DNA from: Rubellimicrobium thermophilum DSM 16684
GTDB lineage: Bacteria; Pseudomonadota; Alphaproteobacteria; Rhodobacterales; Rhodobacteraceae
Reading direction: 5' to 3'
Length of the DNA: 64,000 nt
Assembly: GCF_000442315.1 (NCBI RefSeq)
Contig: NZ_KE557324.1
Coordinates: forward strand, 1-64,000
In this document: positions 7,186 through 15,469 of the stretch, in pieces
How positions within the stretch are numbered: the stretch's first letter is position 1
How the letters are laid out: each line of letters starts with the position of its first letter
The notes under the pieces: generated by a model
Databases searched by the model: none
The model's input: only the letters and a program-made list of their open reading frames with translations
Told to the model about the DNA's origin: nothing
Translations under genes and position numbers: made by a program

Positions 7186-9195
7186 ATGGCCATCCTCCTC
7201 GGCGTCGATACCGGGGGCACCTACACCGATGCCGTGCTTCTTGACGAGGCGGCTGGCTGCGTCCTGGCCAAGGCCAAGGCGCTCACGACGCGGCCGGATC
7301 CGGCAGGCGGGGTGAGCGCCGCCATCGATGCGGTGCTGGCGGCGGGGCGGATCGATCCGGCGGCCGTCGCCATGGTCTCGCTCTCCACGACGCTTGCGAC
7401 CAATGCCCTGGTCGAGGGGCAGGGGGGACGCGCGGGGCTGATCGCGATCGGCTTCGAAGAGACGGACCTGTCCCGCGACGGGCTGCCGGCCGCTCTGGGA
7501 CGCGATCCGCTGATCCGCATCGCAGGCGGGCATGATCATGCCGGGCAGGCGGTCGCGCCCCTCGACGAGGAGGGCCTGGGCAAGGCCCTGTCGGACCTGC
7601 CCGAGGGGCTGACCGGCTTGGCCGTTGCCGCCCGCTTTGCCACGCGCAACCCGGCCCATGAGATCCGCGCCCGCGAGATCGCCCGCGCCGTCACCGGCTT
7701 GCCTGTCACCTGTTCGCATGAGCTGTCCGCCTCGCTCGGGGGGCCGCGTCGCGCCCTCACCGCCTTGCTCAATGCCCGGCTGATCGGGCTGATCGAGCGG
7801 CTGCTGCGCGCCTGCGAGGCGCATATGATCCGGGCCGGCATCCGGGCCCCTCTCATGGTCGTGCGGGGGGATGGCGCGCTGATGGCCGCCGCCATGGCTC
7901 ATGAGAAGCCGATCGAGACGATCCTGTCGGGGCCAGCGGCCTCGGCGGCGGGGGCGGCCTGGCTTGCCCGCAAGCGTTTCGCCCTGGTCTCCGATATCGG
8001 GGGGACGACGACCGATATCTGTCTGCTGCGCGATGGCCGGCCGGCCCTTGATCCCGATGGCGCGCGGGTGGGCCCCTGGCGGACGATGGTGGAGGCCGTG
8101 GCCATGCGCACCCATGGTCTGGGGGGCGATTCGGAAATCCATGTGCGACCGGATCTGCGGGAGGGGCTGCGGCTCGGGCCGCGGCGCGTCATGCCCGTTG
8201 CGCTGCTGGCGCAGGCCCATCCGGGCCTGGTCCATCGCGCGCTCGATGCCGCGCTGTCGCAGCCCGCAGCAGGGGAGGGCAGCGGCCGCTTCGTCCTGCC
8301 GCTCTGGAGCGGGGCGTTGCCGGCGGGGCTCGATCCGCGGGAGGCCGCGGTGGCGGAGCGGCTCACCGGCGGGCCGGTGACCCTTGCCGAGGCCGTGCGC
8401 GCCCGGACCGAGGCGCCAGCCCTGGCCCGGCTCGTGGCGCGGGGCCTGGCCCTCGAGGCGGGGGCAACCCCGACCGATGCGGCCCATGTCCTCGGCCTTC
8501 AGGCCGATTTCGACAGGGAGGCCGCGCACAAGGCCCTTGCCCTGCTGGCCCGGCGACGCGACGGGGCTGGCGAGCCCCTGGCCGACGGAGCCGAAGGCAT
8601 GGCCCGGCGGATCCTGGACCGGCTTACGGCGCAGAGCGTCGAGGCGCTGCTGGAGGCTGCCTTTGCCGAAGACGGATGGGAAGACCCCGCGATGTTGGCC
8701 CGCCATCCCCTGGTGGCGGCAGGGCTGCGCCGGGACGTCTCCGGCCGCGCCCTGGTGCGGACTGCGCTGTCGCTCGATGTGCCGGTCGTGGCGCTCGGGG
8801 CTTCGGCCGCGACGCATTACCCCGCGATCGGGGCCCGTCTCGGCACCTGCGCGATCGTGCCTGAGCACGCAGAGGTGGCCAATGCGGTGGGCGCGGTGGT
8901 GGGGCGGGTGGCCGCCCATGCCGAAGGCACGGTGACCAGCCCGGCGCCGGGCCTCTTCCTCGCCCATCTGCCAGGCGGCCCGGCCCGCTTCGGCGAGGTT
9001 GCAGAGGCGATCGGAGCCCTCCGCAGGGCCTTGGGAGAGGAAGCGGAGGCCCGCGCAAGGGCCGCGGGGGCAGAGACCGTGGAGCTGCGCGAGGAGATGG
9101 AGAGGCGTGAGGCGGTCGTCGAGGGGCAGGCCATGCTGGTGGAGGCGCGCCTGCGCGTCACGGCGCAGGGCCGGCCGCGTCTGGCCGCGGGCTGA
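7186..9195 (+). CDS. Hydantoinase/oxoprolinase-family protein (HyuA type)
   Basis: A 669-residue protein of the ATP-dependent hydantoinase/5-oxoprolinase A family. The two phosphate-binding signatures are visible: GVDTGGTYTDAVLLD near the N-terminus and SDIGGTTTDICLL around residue 268. Such proteins use ATP to open cyclic amides, normally together with a HyuB partner. No hyuB follows; galE is next. The protein therefore acts alone, has its partner elsewhere, or has another role. It is separated from the importer operon by a hairpin but keeps the same direction. A ribosome site (CAGGGAG) precedes the ATG. Confidence 0.85.
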   Translation: MAILLGVDTGGTYTDAVLLDEAAGCVLAKAKALTTRPDPAGGVSAAIDAVLAAGRIDPAAVAMVSLSTTLATNALVEGQGGRAGLIAIGFEETDLSRDGLPAALGRDPLIRIAGGHDHAGQAVAPLDEEGLGKALSDLPEGLTGLAVAARFATRNPAHEIRAREIARAVTGLPVTCSHELSASLGGPRRALTALLNARLIGLIERLLRACEAHMIRAGIRAPLMVVRGDGALMAAAMAHEKPIETILSGPAASAAGAAWLARKRFALVSDIGGTTTDICLLRDGRPALDPDGARVGPWRTMVEAVAMRTHGLGGDSEIHVRPDLREGLRLGPRRVMPVALLAQAHPGLVHRALDAALSQPAAGEGSGRFVLPLWSGALPAGLDPREAAVAERLTGGPVTLAEAVRARTEAPALARLVARGLALEAGATPTDAAHVLGLQADFDREAAHKALALLARRRDGAGEPLADGAEGMARRILDRLTAQSVEALLEAAFAEDGWEDPAMLARHPLVAAGLRRDVSGRALVRTALSLDVPVVALGASAATHYPAIGARLGTCAIVPEHAEVANAVGAVVGRVAAHAEGTVTSPAPGLFLAHLPGGPARFGEVAEAIGALRRALGEEAEARARAAGAETVELREEMERREAVVEGQAMLVEARLRVTAQGRPRLAAG

Positions 9196-9252
9196 AGGGC
9201 GAGGGATGCGCAGCGGGGACCGCGATGTCCCGGCGAGGGGGGGAGGACGGGC

Positions 9253-10270
9253 ATGCGGGTCGTGGTCACGGGTGGGGCAGGCTATATCGGCAGCCATACC
9301 CTGGTGGAGCTTCTGGAGCAGGGCCATGACGCCCTGGTCGTTGACGATTTCCGCAATGCCAGCCCCCGCGCGCTCGACCGGGTTCGGGAACTGACCGGCC
9401 GTCCCTTCGCTGTCGAGACTCTCGATGTCCGCGACACGGCCCGTCTGGCCACAGCCCTGTGCCGGTGGCGGCCGGAGGCCGCGATCCATTTCGCCGGGCT
9501 CAAGTCGGTCGGTCAGGGAGAGCGCCAGCCCCTCGATTACTGGGATGTGAATGTGGGCGGCACGGTGGCGCTGCTGCATGCGCTCGATGCGGCGGGGGGC
9601 ATGCGCGTCGTCTTCTCGTCCTCGGCCACCGTCTATGGAGAGCCGCGCTATCTGCCCTTCGACGAGGCGCATCCCCTTGCGCCTGCGAATGTCTACGGGC
9701 GCACCAAGGCCGCGGCCGAGCGGGTGCTCGCGGACTGGGGTCGGGGCGGGGGCGGGGCGTGCGGCGATCGCGCTGCGCTATTTCAACCCCGTGGGCGCCC
9801 ATGCCTCGGCCCGGTTGGGCGAGGATCCGCGTGGCGTGCCGGAGAACCTGATGCCCTTCATGGCGCAGGTGGCAACGGGTCGGCGACCCGTCCTGCGGAT
9901 CTTCGGCGACGACTGGCCGACACCCGACGGAACCGGAATCCGCGACTACATTCATGTTGCCGATCTGGCCCGGGCCCATGTGGCGGCTCTTGACCGTCTC
10001 GGGGTCATGACGGGGTTCGAGGTCTACAATATCGGCACCGGCCGGGGCGTCTCGGTGCGTCAGATGCTGGCCGCCTTCGAACGCGCCGCGGGGCGCCCGA
10101 TCCCGCACGAGATCGCGCCGCGCCGCCCCGGCGACATTGCCGAATCGCGGGCCGACTGCACCCTGGCGGAACGCGTCCTCGGCTGGCGCGCGCGGCATGG
10201 GCTCGAGGAGATGGTGCAGAGCCTCTGGGCCTGGCAGAGCGCGAACCCGCAGGGCTATGACGGGGACTAG
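9253..10270 (+). CDS. galE: UDP-glucose 4-epimerase, split by a frameshift
   Basis: An extended SDR that interconverts UDP-glucose and UDP-galactose. The NAD motif GGAGYIG is at the N-terminus and the catalytic YxxxK occurs in NVYGRTKAA. The first frame fails in the G-rich stretch at 9737-9758. The second frame carries the rest (AAIALRYFNPVGAHASAR, then GTGIRDYIHVADLARAH and VYNIGTGRGVSVRQM). Removing one base joins the two into 338 residues, the usual GalE length, so a one-base indel is far more likely than two genes. The stop TAG overlaps the convergent arfB stop. Confidence 0.88.
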
Positions 10271-10708
10271 TCCGCGATGTCCTCTGCCGGCGGGGGGCGA
10301 CGGGCGGCCTTGACCGCCCCGCGCCGGGCCTTCTCGGCCAGACGTCGCTTCACGCTGCCGGCCGTGGGCCGGGTGGGCAGGCGGGGCCTTGGCGCGACAA
10401 GGGCACGACGGATCAGATCAGCCAGTCTCTCCCGGGCGATCTCGCGGTTGCGGGCCTGACTGCGCGTATCCTCGACACGGATCAGCACCGCACCCGATCC
10501 TGCCTCGCCGACCCAGCGGCTCCCGGCAAGACGGCGCAGCCGGGCCTTGGCCTGGACAGGCAGCGAGGGGGAACGCTCCGCTTCGAAGCGCAGCTCGACG
10601 GCGCTGCTGACCTTGTTGACATTCTGCCCCGCCCGGCCCCTGGGAGCGGGTGAACTGCTCGGTCAGCTCCCAGTCGCGGATCGTGACCGTCTCGCTGATC
10701 CTGAGCAT
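10267..10708 (-). CDS. arfB: Alternative ribosome-rescue factor / peptidyl-tRNA hydrolase, split by a frameshift
   Basis: A small release-factor-like protein that frees stalled ribosomes by hydrolysing peptidyl-tRNA. The N-terminus reads MLRISETVTIRDWELTEQFT, then SQGPGG. The next frame continues with QNVNKVSSAVELRF, so the catalytic GGQ is restored by removing one G from the four-base run at 10627-10630. The basic C-terminal tail that enters the mRNA channel is present (GSVKRRLAEKARRGAVKAAR). The joined length is 146 residues, normal for ArfB/YaeJ. It converges with galE, and the two stop codons overlap. Confidence 0.88.
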
Positions 10709-10758
10709 GCCGTCCTCGCCTTGACTCCGTCCTCTGCCCCGCCCCATCTGGCCGCAGG

Positions 10759-11427
10759 ATGATCGCCCCGTCCAGACGATATGGCATGCTGTGCGCCGCC
10801 GTCCTGTCCGGCCTCGGCTGGCTGGCGGGGCAGGCGCCGGGCTTCGGTCTCCTGCCGGCGCTGATCCTCCTGCCGCTGGTCGCCTGGCCCTGCTGGCTTG
10901 GCCTCGCCTATCGCGCGGCGGTGCGCAGGGTGCTGGCGCGGGCCGTGCTGAGGGAGGACCGCTCGCCCTGGTGGGCGCCGCTCCTCGGCGGGGCGCTCTG
11001 GCGGCAGATCCTGGCCGTGCCGGTGGCGCTGCTGGCGGCCTGGACTGTCGCCTGGACGCTGATCGTCGGAGGCTGGCAGGGCTGGGCAGGGATCGCCGTC
11101 ACGGCGATGCTCCTCTGGCCCGTGGCCTGGCTGATCCGGTCCCAGATGGGGGCGCTGCGGCCGCATGCCCGGCTGCGGGCCGTCCTGGCCGTTGCCCCTG
11201 TGGCGGTGGCCGGGGTCATGACGATGGCGGGCCTGGCCATGACAGCGCTGCCGGCACCGGGGCGCCTGGCCGATCAGGTGGCTACCCAGGGCCGCTATGA
11301 AGGGCCATCCGCGCTGCTGGCCTGGGCAACGGATGCGACAGCCCTGCTCCAGGGGGCGCGGCTCTGGGGCCTCGGCCTTGTCGCAGAGCAGGCCTGGCCG
11401 GTTGCGATGCTGTGGCAGGGGGCATGA
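10759..11427 (+). CDS. Unknown membrane protein
   Basis: A 222-residue protein with about five hydrophobic helices, for example GLLPALILLPLVAWPCWLGL, ILAVPVALLAAWTVAWTLIV and AVLAVAPVAVAGVMTMAGLA. A cytoplasmic Arg-rich loop (YRAAVRRVLARAVLRED) follows helix two. I do not recognise a family. The stop codon overlaps the next gene's ATG (ATGA), so the two are translationally coupled and probably act together at the inner membrane. A homologue search would be the deciding test of whether the pair travels together. Confidence 0.7.
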   Translation: MIAPSRRYGMLCAAVLSGLGWLAGQAPGFGLLPALILLPLVAWPCWLGLAYRAAVRRVLARAVLREDRSPWWAPLLGGALWRQILAVPVALLAAWTVAWTLIVGGWQGWAGIAVTAMLLWPVAWLIRSQMGALRPHARLRAVLAVAPVAVAGVMTMAGLAMTALPAPGRLADQVATQGRYEGPSALLAWATDATALLQGARLWGLGLVAEQAWPVAMLWQGA

Positions 11428-12680
11428 CCTTCGGACAGGCCTGGCTGGTTGCCACGGTCTTTGCGGGGTTGCTTCTGCCGGCGGGCGAGGCCCGGCGCAT
11501 CCTGCGCCCCAGCGATGCCCCTGTCGTGCCGCCCGTTGCGTCGGGCCGTGCGGCGCTGGCGGCAGCCGTGCTCACGGTGATGGGCCTGGCCTTCGTCTCC
11601 GCCCTGGCGCAGGCCGAGTCCTGGGCCGCGGCCCGGTCCGGGCCGCCCCCGGCACAGGCTCCCGAGGGGCCCGCAGCCCCCGGAATCGGGGGGGTGGGGC
11701 CGTATCCGGCCATGCTGCAGGCTCCTCCGACCCCGTCCCGCCAGGCCCCCGGCCTGCCCGACCCCAGCAGCCTGCGGCGAAGCGTCGAGGCCGAGCAGAT
11801 CGGCGCGCTGCTCTGTCCCGAGGGCACGATGCACGCACTGGCGAGCCTCGACCGCGAGGCCGCCGCCCTGCAGCAGGCCCGCCGGCATGCGGCCGAAAGG
11901 GCCGTGCGGGAAGCCTTTGCCGCCATGCGGGCGCGGGTTCCTGCCTTTCTCGATGCCTATTACAGCCTGTCGGCCGAATATCTGCGCACCTTGAACTGGC
12001 TTGCCGGAGATGCGCAGCGCTATCTCGAACGGCAGATGTCCGAGGCTCTGGCCATGGAGGACAGCGCGGCCTCGATCGCTCCGGCGCTGACGAGGCTGGC
12101 CGAAGGCGTGCCGCGCGATCTGCTCCGGCAGAGGGAGCGTCTGCTGGACCGCTGCCGGATCCTGCCTTCGGATGGCGAGGCCGCGCAGGTGGTGGCCATG
12201 GCGCCTGCCGCCCTTCTCGATGTCCCCGAAGCCCTTGCCGGCATCCCGCTCGAGACGCGTCTGGGCGCGGCGGGTCTGGGGACGATGGCGGGAGGCATCG
12301 CAGGGGCCCTGGCCGGCAAGCTGGTGGCCAAGATCGCCGCCAAGGAGGTCTTCGCGCTGGCCACGGAGGCGCTGGCCAAGCTCGCCCTCGGCAAGGCGGC
12401 GGGGGGGCTGGGCGGTGCGGCGGCCGGCGCGGCGGCCGGGGCGGCTGTCGGCAGCATCGTGCCGGGCTTTGGCACCACGATCGGGGCCATCGCCGGTGGC
12501 ATTGCAGGGGGGCTTGCGATCGGCGTGGCGACGGACTGGGCCCTTCTTCGCCTTGACGAGATGATCTCGCGCGAGGCCTTCGAGGCCGAGATCCTGAGCG
12601 CCATCGACGAGGCCGAGCGCGAGCTGCTGGCCGCCATCGGCGTGCTGCCTGACGCGGCCCCGCGGCCGCAGAACCCCTGA
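11424..12680 (+). CDS. Unknown envelope protein with a long glycine-zipper region
   Basis: A protein of 418 residues from the ATG at 11424 (ATGA overlap with the gene before). It has an N-terminal helix, a second helix (ALAAAVLTVMGLAFVSALAQ) and a Pro-rich linker. A helical domain with coiled-coil character follows (SLDREAAALQQARRHAAERA). The C-terminal region, at roughly residues 285-375, is very rich in Gly and Ala (GTMAGGIAGALAGKLVAKIA, then GAAAGAAAGAAVGSIVPGFG). Such glycine zippers insert in or oligomerise on membranes. The function is unknown. A bidirectional-looking hairpin follows the stop. Confidence 0.7.
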   Translation: MTFGQAWLVATVFAGLLLPAGEARRILRPSDAPVVPPVASGRAALAAAVLTVMGLAFVSALAQAESWAAARSGPPPAQAPEGPAAPGIGGVGPYPAMLQAPPTPSRQAPGLPDPSSLRRSVEAEQIGALLCPEGTMHALASLDREAAALQQARRHAAERAVREAFAAMRARVPAFLDAYYSLSAEYLRTLNWLAGDAQRYLERQMSEALAMEDSAASIAPALTRLAEGVPRDLLRQRERLLDRCRILPSDGEAAQVVAMAPAALLDVPEALAGIPLETRLGAAGLGTMAGGIAGALAGKLVAKIAAKEVFALATEALAKLALGKAAGGLGGAAAGAAAGAAVGSIVPGFGTTIGAIAGGIAGGLAIGVATDWALLRLDEMISREAFEAEILSAIDEAERELLAAIGVLPDAAPRPQNP

Positions 12681-12685
12681 TGCAA

Positions 12686-12714
12686 AAGGGCCGACCCGTT
12701 TCCGGATCGGCCCT
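12686..12714 (-). terminator. Hairpin terminator between convergent units
   Basis: The arms AGGGCCGA (12687-12694) and TCGGCCCT (12707-12714) pair around a partly paired loop. On the minus strand the hairpin is followed by TTTTGC, a short U-tract, so it should terminate the leftward transcript from the small ORF region and the queuosine-transporter gene. It also lies six bases after the stop of the rightward glycine-zipper gene, so it may serve both directions. Confidence 0.65.
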
Positions 12715-12786
12715 CCGAAAGTTCAGGAGGTGGGGCCGGTTAGACCGGTAAAGTCCACTCGGCGGCCCGTTCGGCCAAGGGCTGCC

Positions 12787-12843
12787 TCAGCCGCGGGTCC
12801 CCCGCGCTGTCCCGACACCTCTCTCCAGCACCTTTCTCGACAC
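12787..12843 (-). CDS. Possible micro-ORF behind an extended Shine-Dalgarno sequence
   Basis: On the minus strand the 17 bases GAAAGGAGGTGATCCAG (12859 to 12843) are complementary to the whole 3' tail of 16S rRNA. The core GGAGG lies seven bases before a GTG at 12843. As read, the frame gives 18 residues (MSRKVLERGVGTARGTRG) and stops at 12787. If one G is missing in the run at 12811-12813, the frame extends to a TAA at 12740 with a 34-residue product ending RLRQPLAERAAEWTLPV. It lies downstream of the queuosine-transporter gene on the same strand and upstream of a U-tract hairpin. The ribosome site is seen; that the peptide is made is inference. Confidence 0.4.
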   Translation of the reverse strand: MSRKVLERGVGTARGTRG

Positions 12844-12929
12844 TGGATCACCTCCTTTCCGAATGGCTGCGCCTGTCCGTCAGGATGGTCCGTCGGGCGC
12901 ACAAGTCAAACGAAATGTGGTTCGGCTTT

Positions 12930-13568
12930 TCATGACCGGGCCGAGCGGGGCGTCAGGGCCATGACGAGCGCCCGGTAGGGCAGCAGGGCCAGCAGCGCGA
13001 GCGTCACCTTCACCCCCCAGTCGGCCACAGCGAGCGAGGCCCAGAGCGGCAGCGCGGGCCCGAGGCCGAGGAAGGGGACAGCCTCCTGCGCCCAGGCGAC
13101 GACGGCATTCGCCCCGCCGGGGAAGAGCAGCCCGGCCGAGGCCGAGAAGGCGATTCCGAAGAACAGCAGGGTATCGAGCACCGAGGCCGTCAGCGAGGAC
13201 AGGAGCGGCGCATGCCACCAGCGGCCGGTTCCGCGCAACCGCTGGAAGATCGCGACATCGAGGAGCTGCGCCGCCAGGAAGGCCGCGCCGGAGGCGACCG
13301 CCACCCGCAGCGGCACCGCCGGCCCCGTCTCGAGCATCACCTGGCTGCCGATGAGCGAGCACAGGACCCCTGTCGCAAAACCCCACAGAACGACCCTTCG
13401 CGCGGCAGCCGCACCGAGCAGGCGATTGGCCAGATCGGTGACGAGGAAGGCAAAGGGATAGGTGAAGGCACCCCAGGTCAGGAACCCTCCTGCGATGACG
13501 AACTGCACGAGGATGTTGGAGGCCAGCACGACGCCGGCCATGGCAAGGATGAAGGGAAGCAGGGGCAT
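12930..13568 (-). CDS. yhhQ: Queuosine precursor transporter (VUT family)
   Basis: A membrane protein of 212 residues with six helices, in the VUT/YhhQ family that imports queuine precursors such as preQ0 or preQ1. The conserved beginning of the family is seen (NILVQFVIAGGFLTWGAFTY, then PFAFLVTDLANRLLG), as are the central AAQLLDVAIFQRLR and the SSLTASVLDTLLFFGIAFS region. Length and topology are typical. The queG gene for the last step of queuosine synthesis is elsewhere in this window (44285-45340), consistent with queuosine salvage. I looked for a preQ1 riboswitch in the 88 bases upstream and saw no convincing one. Confidence 0.85.
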   Translation of the reverse strand: MPLLPFILAMAGVVLASNILVQFVIAGGFLTWGAFTYPFAFLVTDLANRLLGAAAARRVVLWGFATGVLCSLIGSQVMLETGPAVPLRVAVASGAAFLAAQLLDVAIFQRLRGTGRWWHAPLLSSLTASVLDTLLFFGIAFSASAGLLFPGGANAVVAWAQEAVPFLGLGPALPLWASLAVADWGVKVTLALLALLPYRALVMALTPRSARS

Positions 13569-13656
13569 CGGTCTTGATCCGTTTTGGCAAGGTGCGGCAC
13601 TTGGCCCCCGCGCGAATCGCGGCGGCGCGCCCGCCTACGCCTGCGCGCCTGTGGCG

Positions 13657-14562
13657 TCAATCCGGAAGGCGGTAGTCCACGAATTCGGTGCGCTGGAAGA
13701 AGCGCTGATTGTCGTCGGAGATCAGCGTGGCGCGCAGCCCCCCGCCCCAGCGGCCGGCCGTGTCCTGCCAGACCGCGATCCCTTCGAGATTGTCATGCGT
13801 CCCGGTCGCGGTGGTCAGCAGCACCTCCTCGCCCGAGCCATCCAGATCCACCCGGCGGATGCGTGAACGGAAGCCGTAGAGACGGAAGCTCCGCTCGAGG
13901 ATGTAGAGCCGTCCGTCGGGGCCGATATCCGCACCGGCGGCATCGAAGCCGTCGCGCACGGAAAGATGGAAGGCGATGTCCCAGGCCTTGCCATCGAAGC
14001 GATAGACGGGAAGGCGATCCGATCCGTCGAAAGGTGTCTCGGGCAGGGTCCAGAGATGCCCCCCGGCATCCACGGCCAGCGCCTCGAGCGCGGCATTGGG
14101 CCCCATCTTCGCAAAGTCCGGATGGGCAGGGAGGAGTTCGGGCGGGGCGCCGTCGCGTCCTTCGCGGCGGACGCGGGCCCGGCCCTCGAAGCTGATCCAC
14201 ATGGTCCCGTCCGGGGCGATGGCCAGTCCCTCGCTGTCGGCGCGCAGGCCGCGCAGGGGCTGGCCATGGATGTCGAGCAGCGGCTCGGGCGAAGCGGCCT
14301 CCACCCCCGCGACCGCGCCGGCCGCATCGCGCCAAAGCCTGCCGCGCACGAGCATGATCCGGTCGCTCAGCGCCGTGAAGCCCAGGCCGTCCGGGTCGAT
14401 CTCGAGCGCCGAGAAGCCGCCGAAGCCGGGCCAGTCCTCCTGCCAGAGGAAGCGGCCGAGATAGTCGGCCGCGCCTGTGGAGCCCTGTGCCCCGAAGGGC
14501 CGGCCGAGGCCGAGCCCGAGCGTGGCAGCGCCGAGCGCTGCAAGGACCGTGCGGCGGCGCAT
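13657..14562 (-). CDS. Secreted phytase-like esterase domain protein
   Basis: A 301-residue exported protein of the 'esterase-like activity of phytase' family, a beta-propeller-like fold. The N-terminus MRRRTVLAALGAATLGLGLG has an Arg-rich region and a hydrophobic core, resembling a Tat or Sec signal. Family motifs visible are GGFSALEIDPDGLGFTALSD, DSEGLAIAPDGTMWISFEG and HDNLEGIAVWQDTAGR. The enzymatic substrate is unknown; many members are annotated only by domain. It is encoded 4 bases downstream of mepA, on the same strand. Confidence 0.82.
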   Translation of the reverse strand: MRRRTVLAALGAATLGLGLGRPFGAQGSTGAADYLGRFLWQEDWPGFGGFSALEIDPDGLGFTALSDRIMLVRGRLWRDAAGAVAGVEAASPEPLLDIHGQPLRGLRADSEGLAIAPDGTMWISFEGRARVRREGRDGAPPELLPAHPDFAKMGPNAALEALAVDAGGHLWTLPETPFDGSDRLPVYRFDGKAWDIAFHLSVRDGFDAAGADIGPDGRLYILERSFRLYGFRSRIRRVDLDGSGEEVLLTTATGTHDNLEGIAVWQDTAGRWGGGLRATLISDDNQRFFQRTEFVDYRLPD

Positions 14563-14566
14563 CTTC

Positions 14567-15469
14567 TCAGGGGGCCTGCAGCACGTGGGCGCACTGTCCG
14601 GGCAGATCGGCCATGGTCAGATCGCGGCGCGGTTCGGGGGGCGGGGCCGTCGGGTCGGCAGGCGGCGGGTTGAGGATGTTGCGCTGCCATTCCAGGGCCT
14701 CGGCACAGCCGTCGCCGGGCGGGACGGGGGCCTGTGCCTCGCAGCCGGAGGCACCCGGCGGGCAGCGCAGACGGATGTGGAAATGGGTGTTGTGCCCCCA
14801 GTAGGGGCGCACCTTGGCCAGCCAGGACCGGTCGCCCGTCGCGTTCTCGCACATAGCCACCTTGGCCCCGGCGAAGATGAAGATGCGTTCCACCCGCGGA
14901 TCCATCGCCGCGGCGCGGATCAGAGCTTCATGCGCGGGGGTCCAGCGGTCGTTGACATAGGCCCCGCCGGCGCGCTGCATGTCGATGGAGGAGATCGTCT
15001 CGCGCTCCTGCACCGAGAGATCCAGCCGGTCGGCGGGGCGCAGCCAGACATCGATGTCCAGACCCGTCTGATGGCTGGCATGGCCCGATGTCATGGGGCC
15101 TCCGCGCGGCTGGCTCATGTCGCCGACATAGAGGCCGCGCCAGCCCGGCAGCGTGGCCGCGAAGCGCGACAGGTCCTGGATGAAGGCCACGGTGTCGGGC
15201 TGGGCCCAGTTGCGGTTCCGCGACAGGCGCATGGCCTGCCATGTCGGGCCCGTCTCGGGGAGCTGGACAGCCCCTGCCTGGCAGCCGCGCGAATAGAAGC
15301 CGATCGGTTGGGCCGCACCGGCCGAGGCGGTGGCCGCTGCACCGAACAGATGCTTGGCCACGCGTCTGTCGGCGGGATCGCCCGGTTCCTGCTGCGCCGA
15401 GAGACGGGTCAGCGGGGTGGCCGCGCAGGCCGCAAGCAGCAGGGTCAGGGCCAGGGCCAGGCGTCTCAT
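14567..15469 (-). CDS. mepA: Penicillin-insensitive murein endopeptidase
   Basis: A 300-residue zinc peptidase that cuts D-Ala-mDAP cross-links in peptidoglycan. It carries a lipoprotein-type signal (LALALTLLLAAC, Cys at about residue 16), the family start of the mature domain (AAQPIGFYSRGCQAGAVQLP) and the metal ligands in SGHASHQTGLDIDVWL and HNTHFHIRLRCP. I chose the ATG at 15469 because it overlaps the stop of the upstream MFS gene (ATGA) and is followed at once by the signal sequence. It is part of a leftward cluster (MFS gene, mepA, phytase-like gene). Confidence 0.92.
   Translation of the reverse strand: MRRLALALTLLLAACAATPLTRLSAQQEPGDPADRRVAKHLFGAAATASAGAAQPIGFYSRGCQAGAVQLPETGPTWQAMRLSRNRNWAQPDTVAFIQDLSRFAATLPGWRGLYVGDMSQPRGGPMTSGHASHQTGLDIDVWLRPADRLDLSVQERETISSIDMQRAGGAYVNDRWTPAHEALIRAAAMDPRVERIFIFAGAKVAMCENATGDRSWLAKVRPYWGHNTHFHIRLRCPPGASGCEAQAPVPPGDGCAEALEWQRNILNPPPADPTAPPPEPRRDLTMADLPGQCAHVLQAP

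Noticed and set aside
6940..9672. Open frame of 910 codons on the minus strand
   Set aside because: It is antisense to hyuA and galE, which have clear family motifs.
12843..12859. Fragment of a 16S rRNA gene (CTGGATCACCTCCTTTC)
   Set aside because: Only 17 bases match and the flanks are unlike rRNA. On the minus strand it makes sense as an extended ribosome-binding site.
13569..13656. preQ1 riboswitch before the queuosine-precursor transporter
   Set aside because: I could not find a stem with the A-rich tail and pairing expected for preQ1-I or preQ1-II in these 88 bases.
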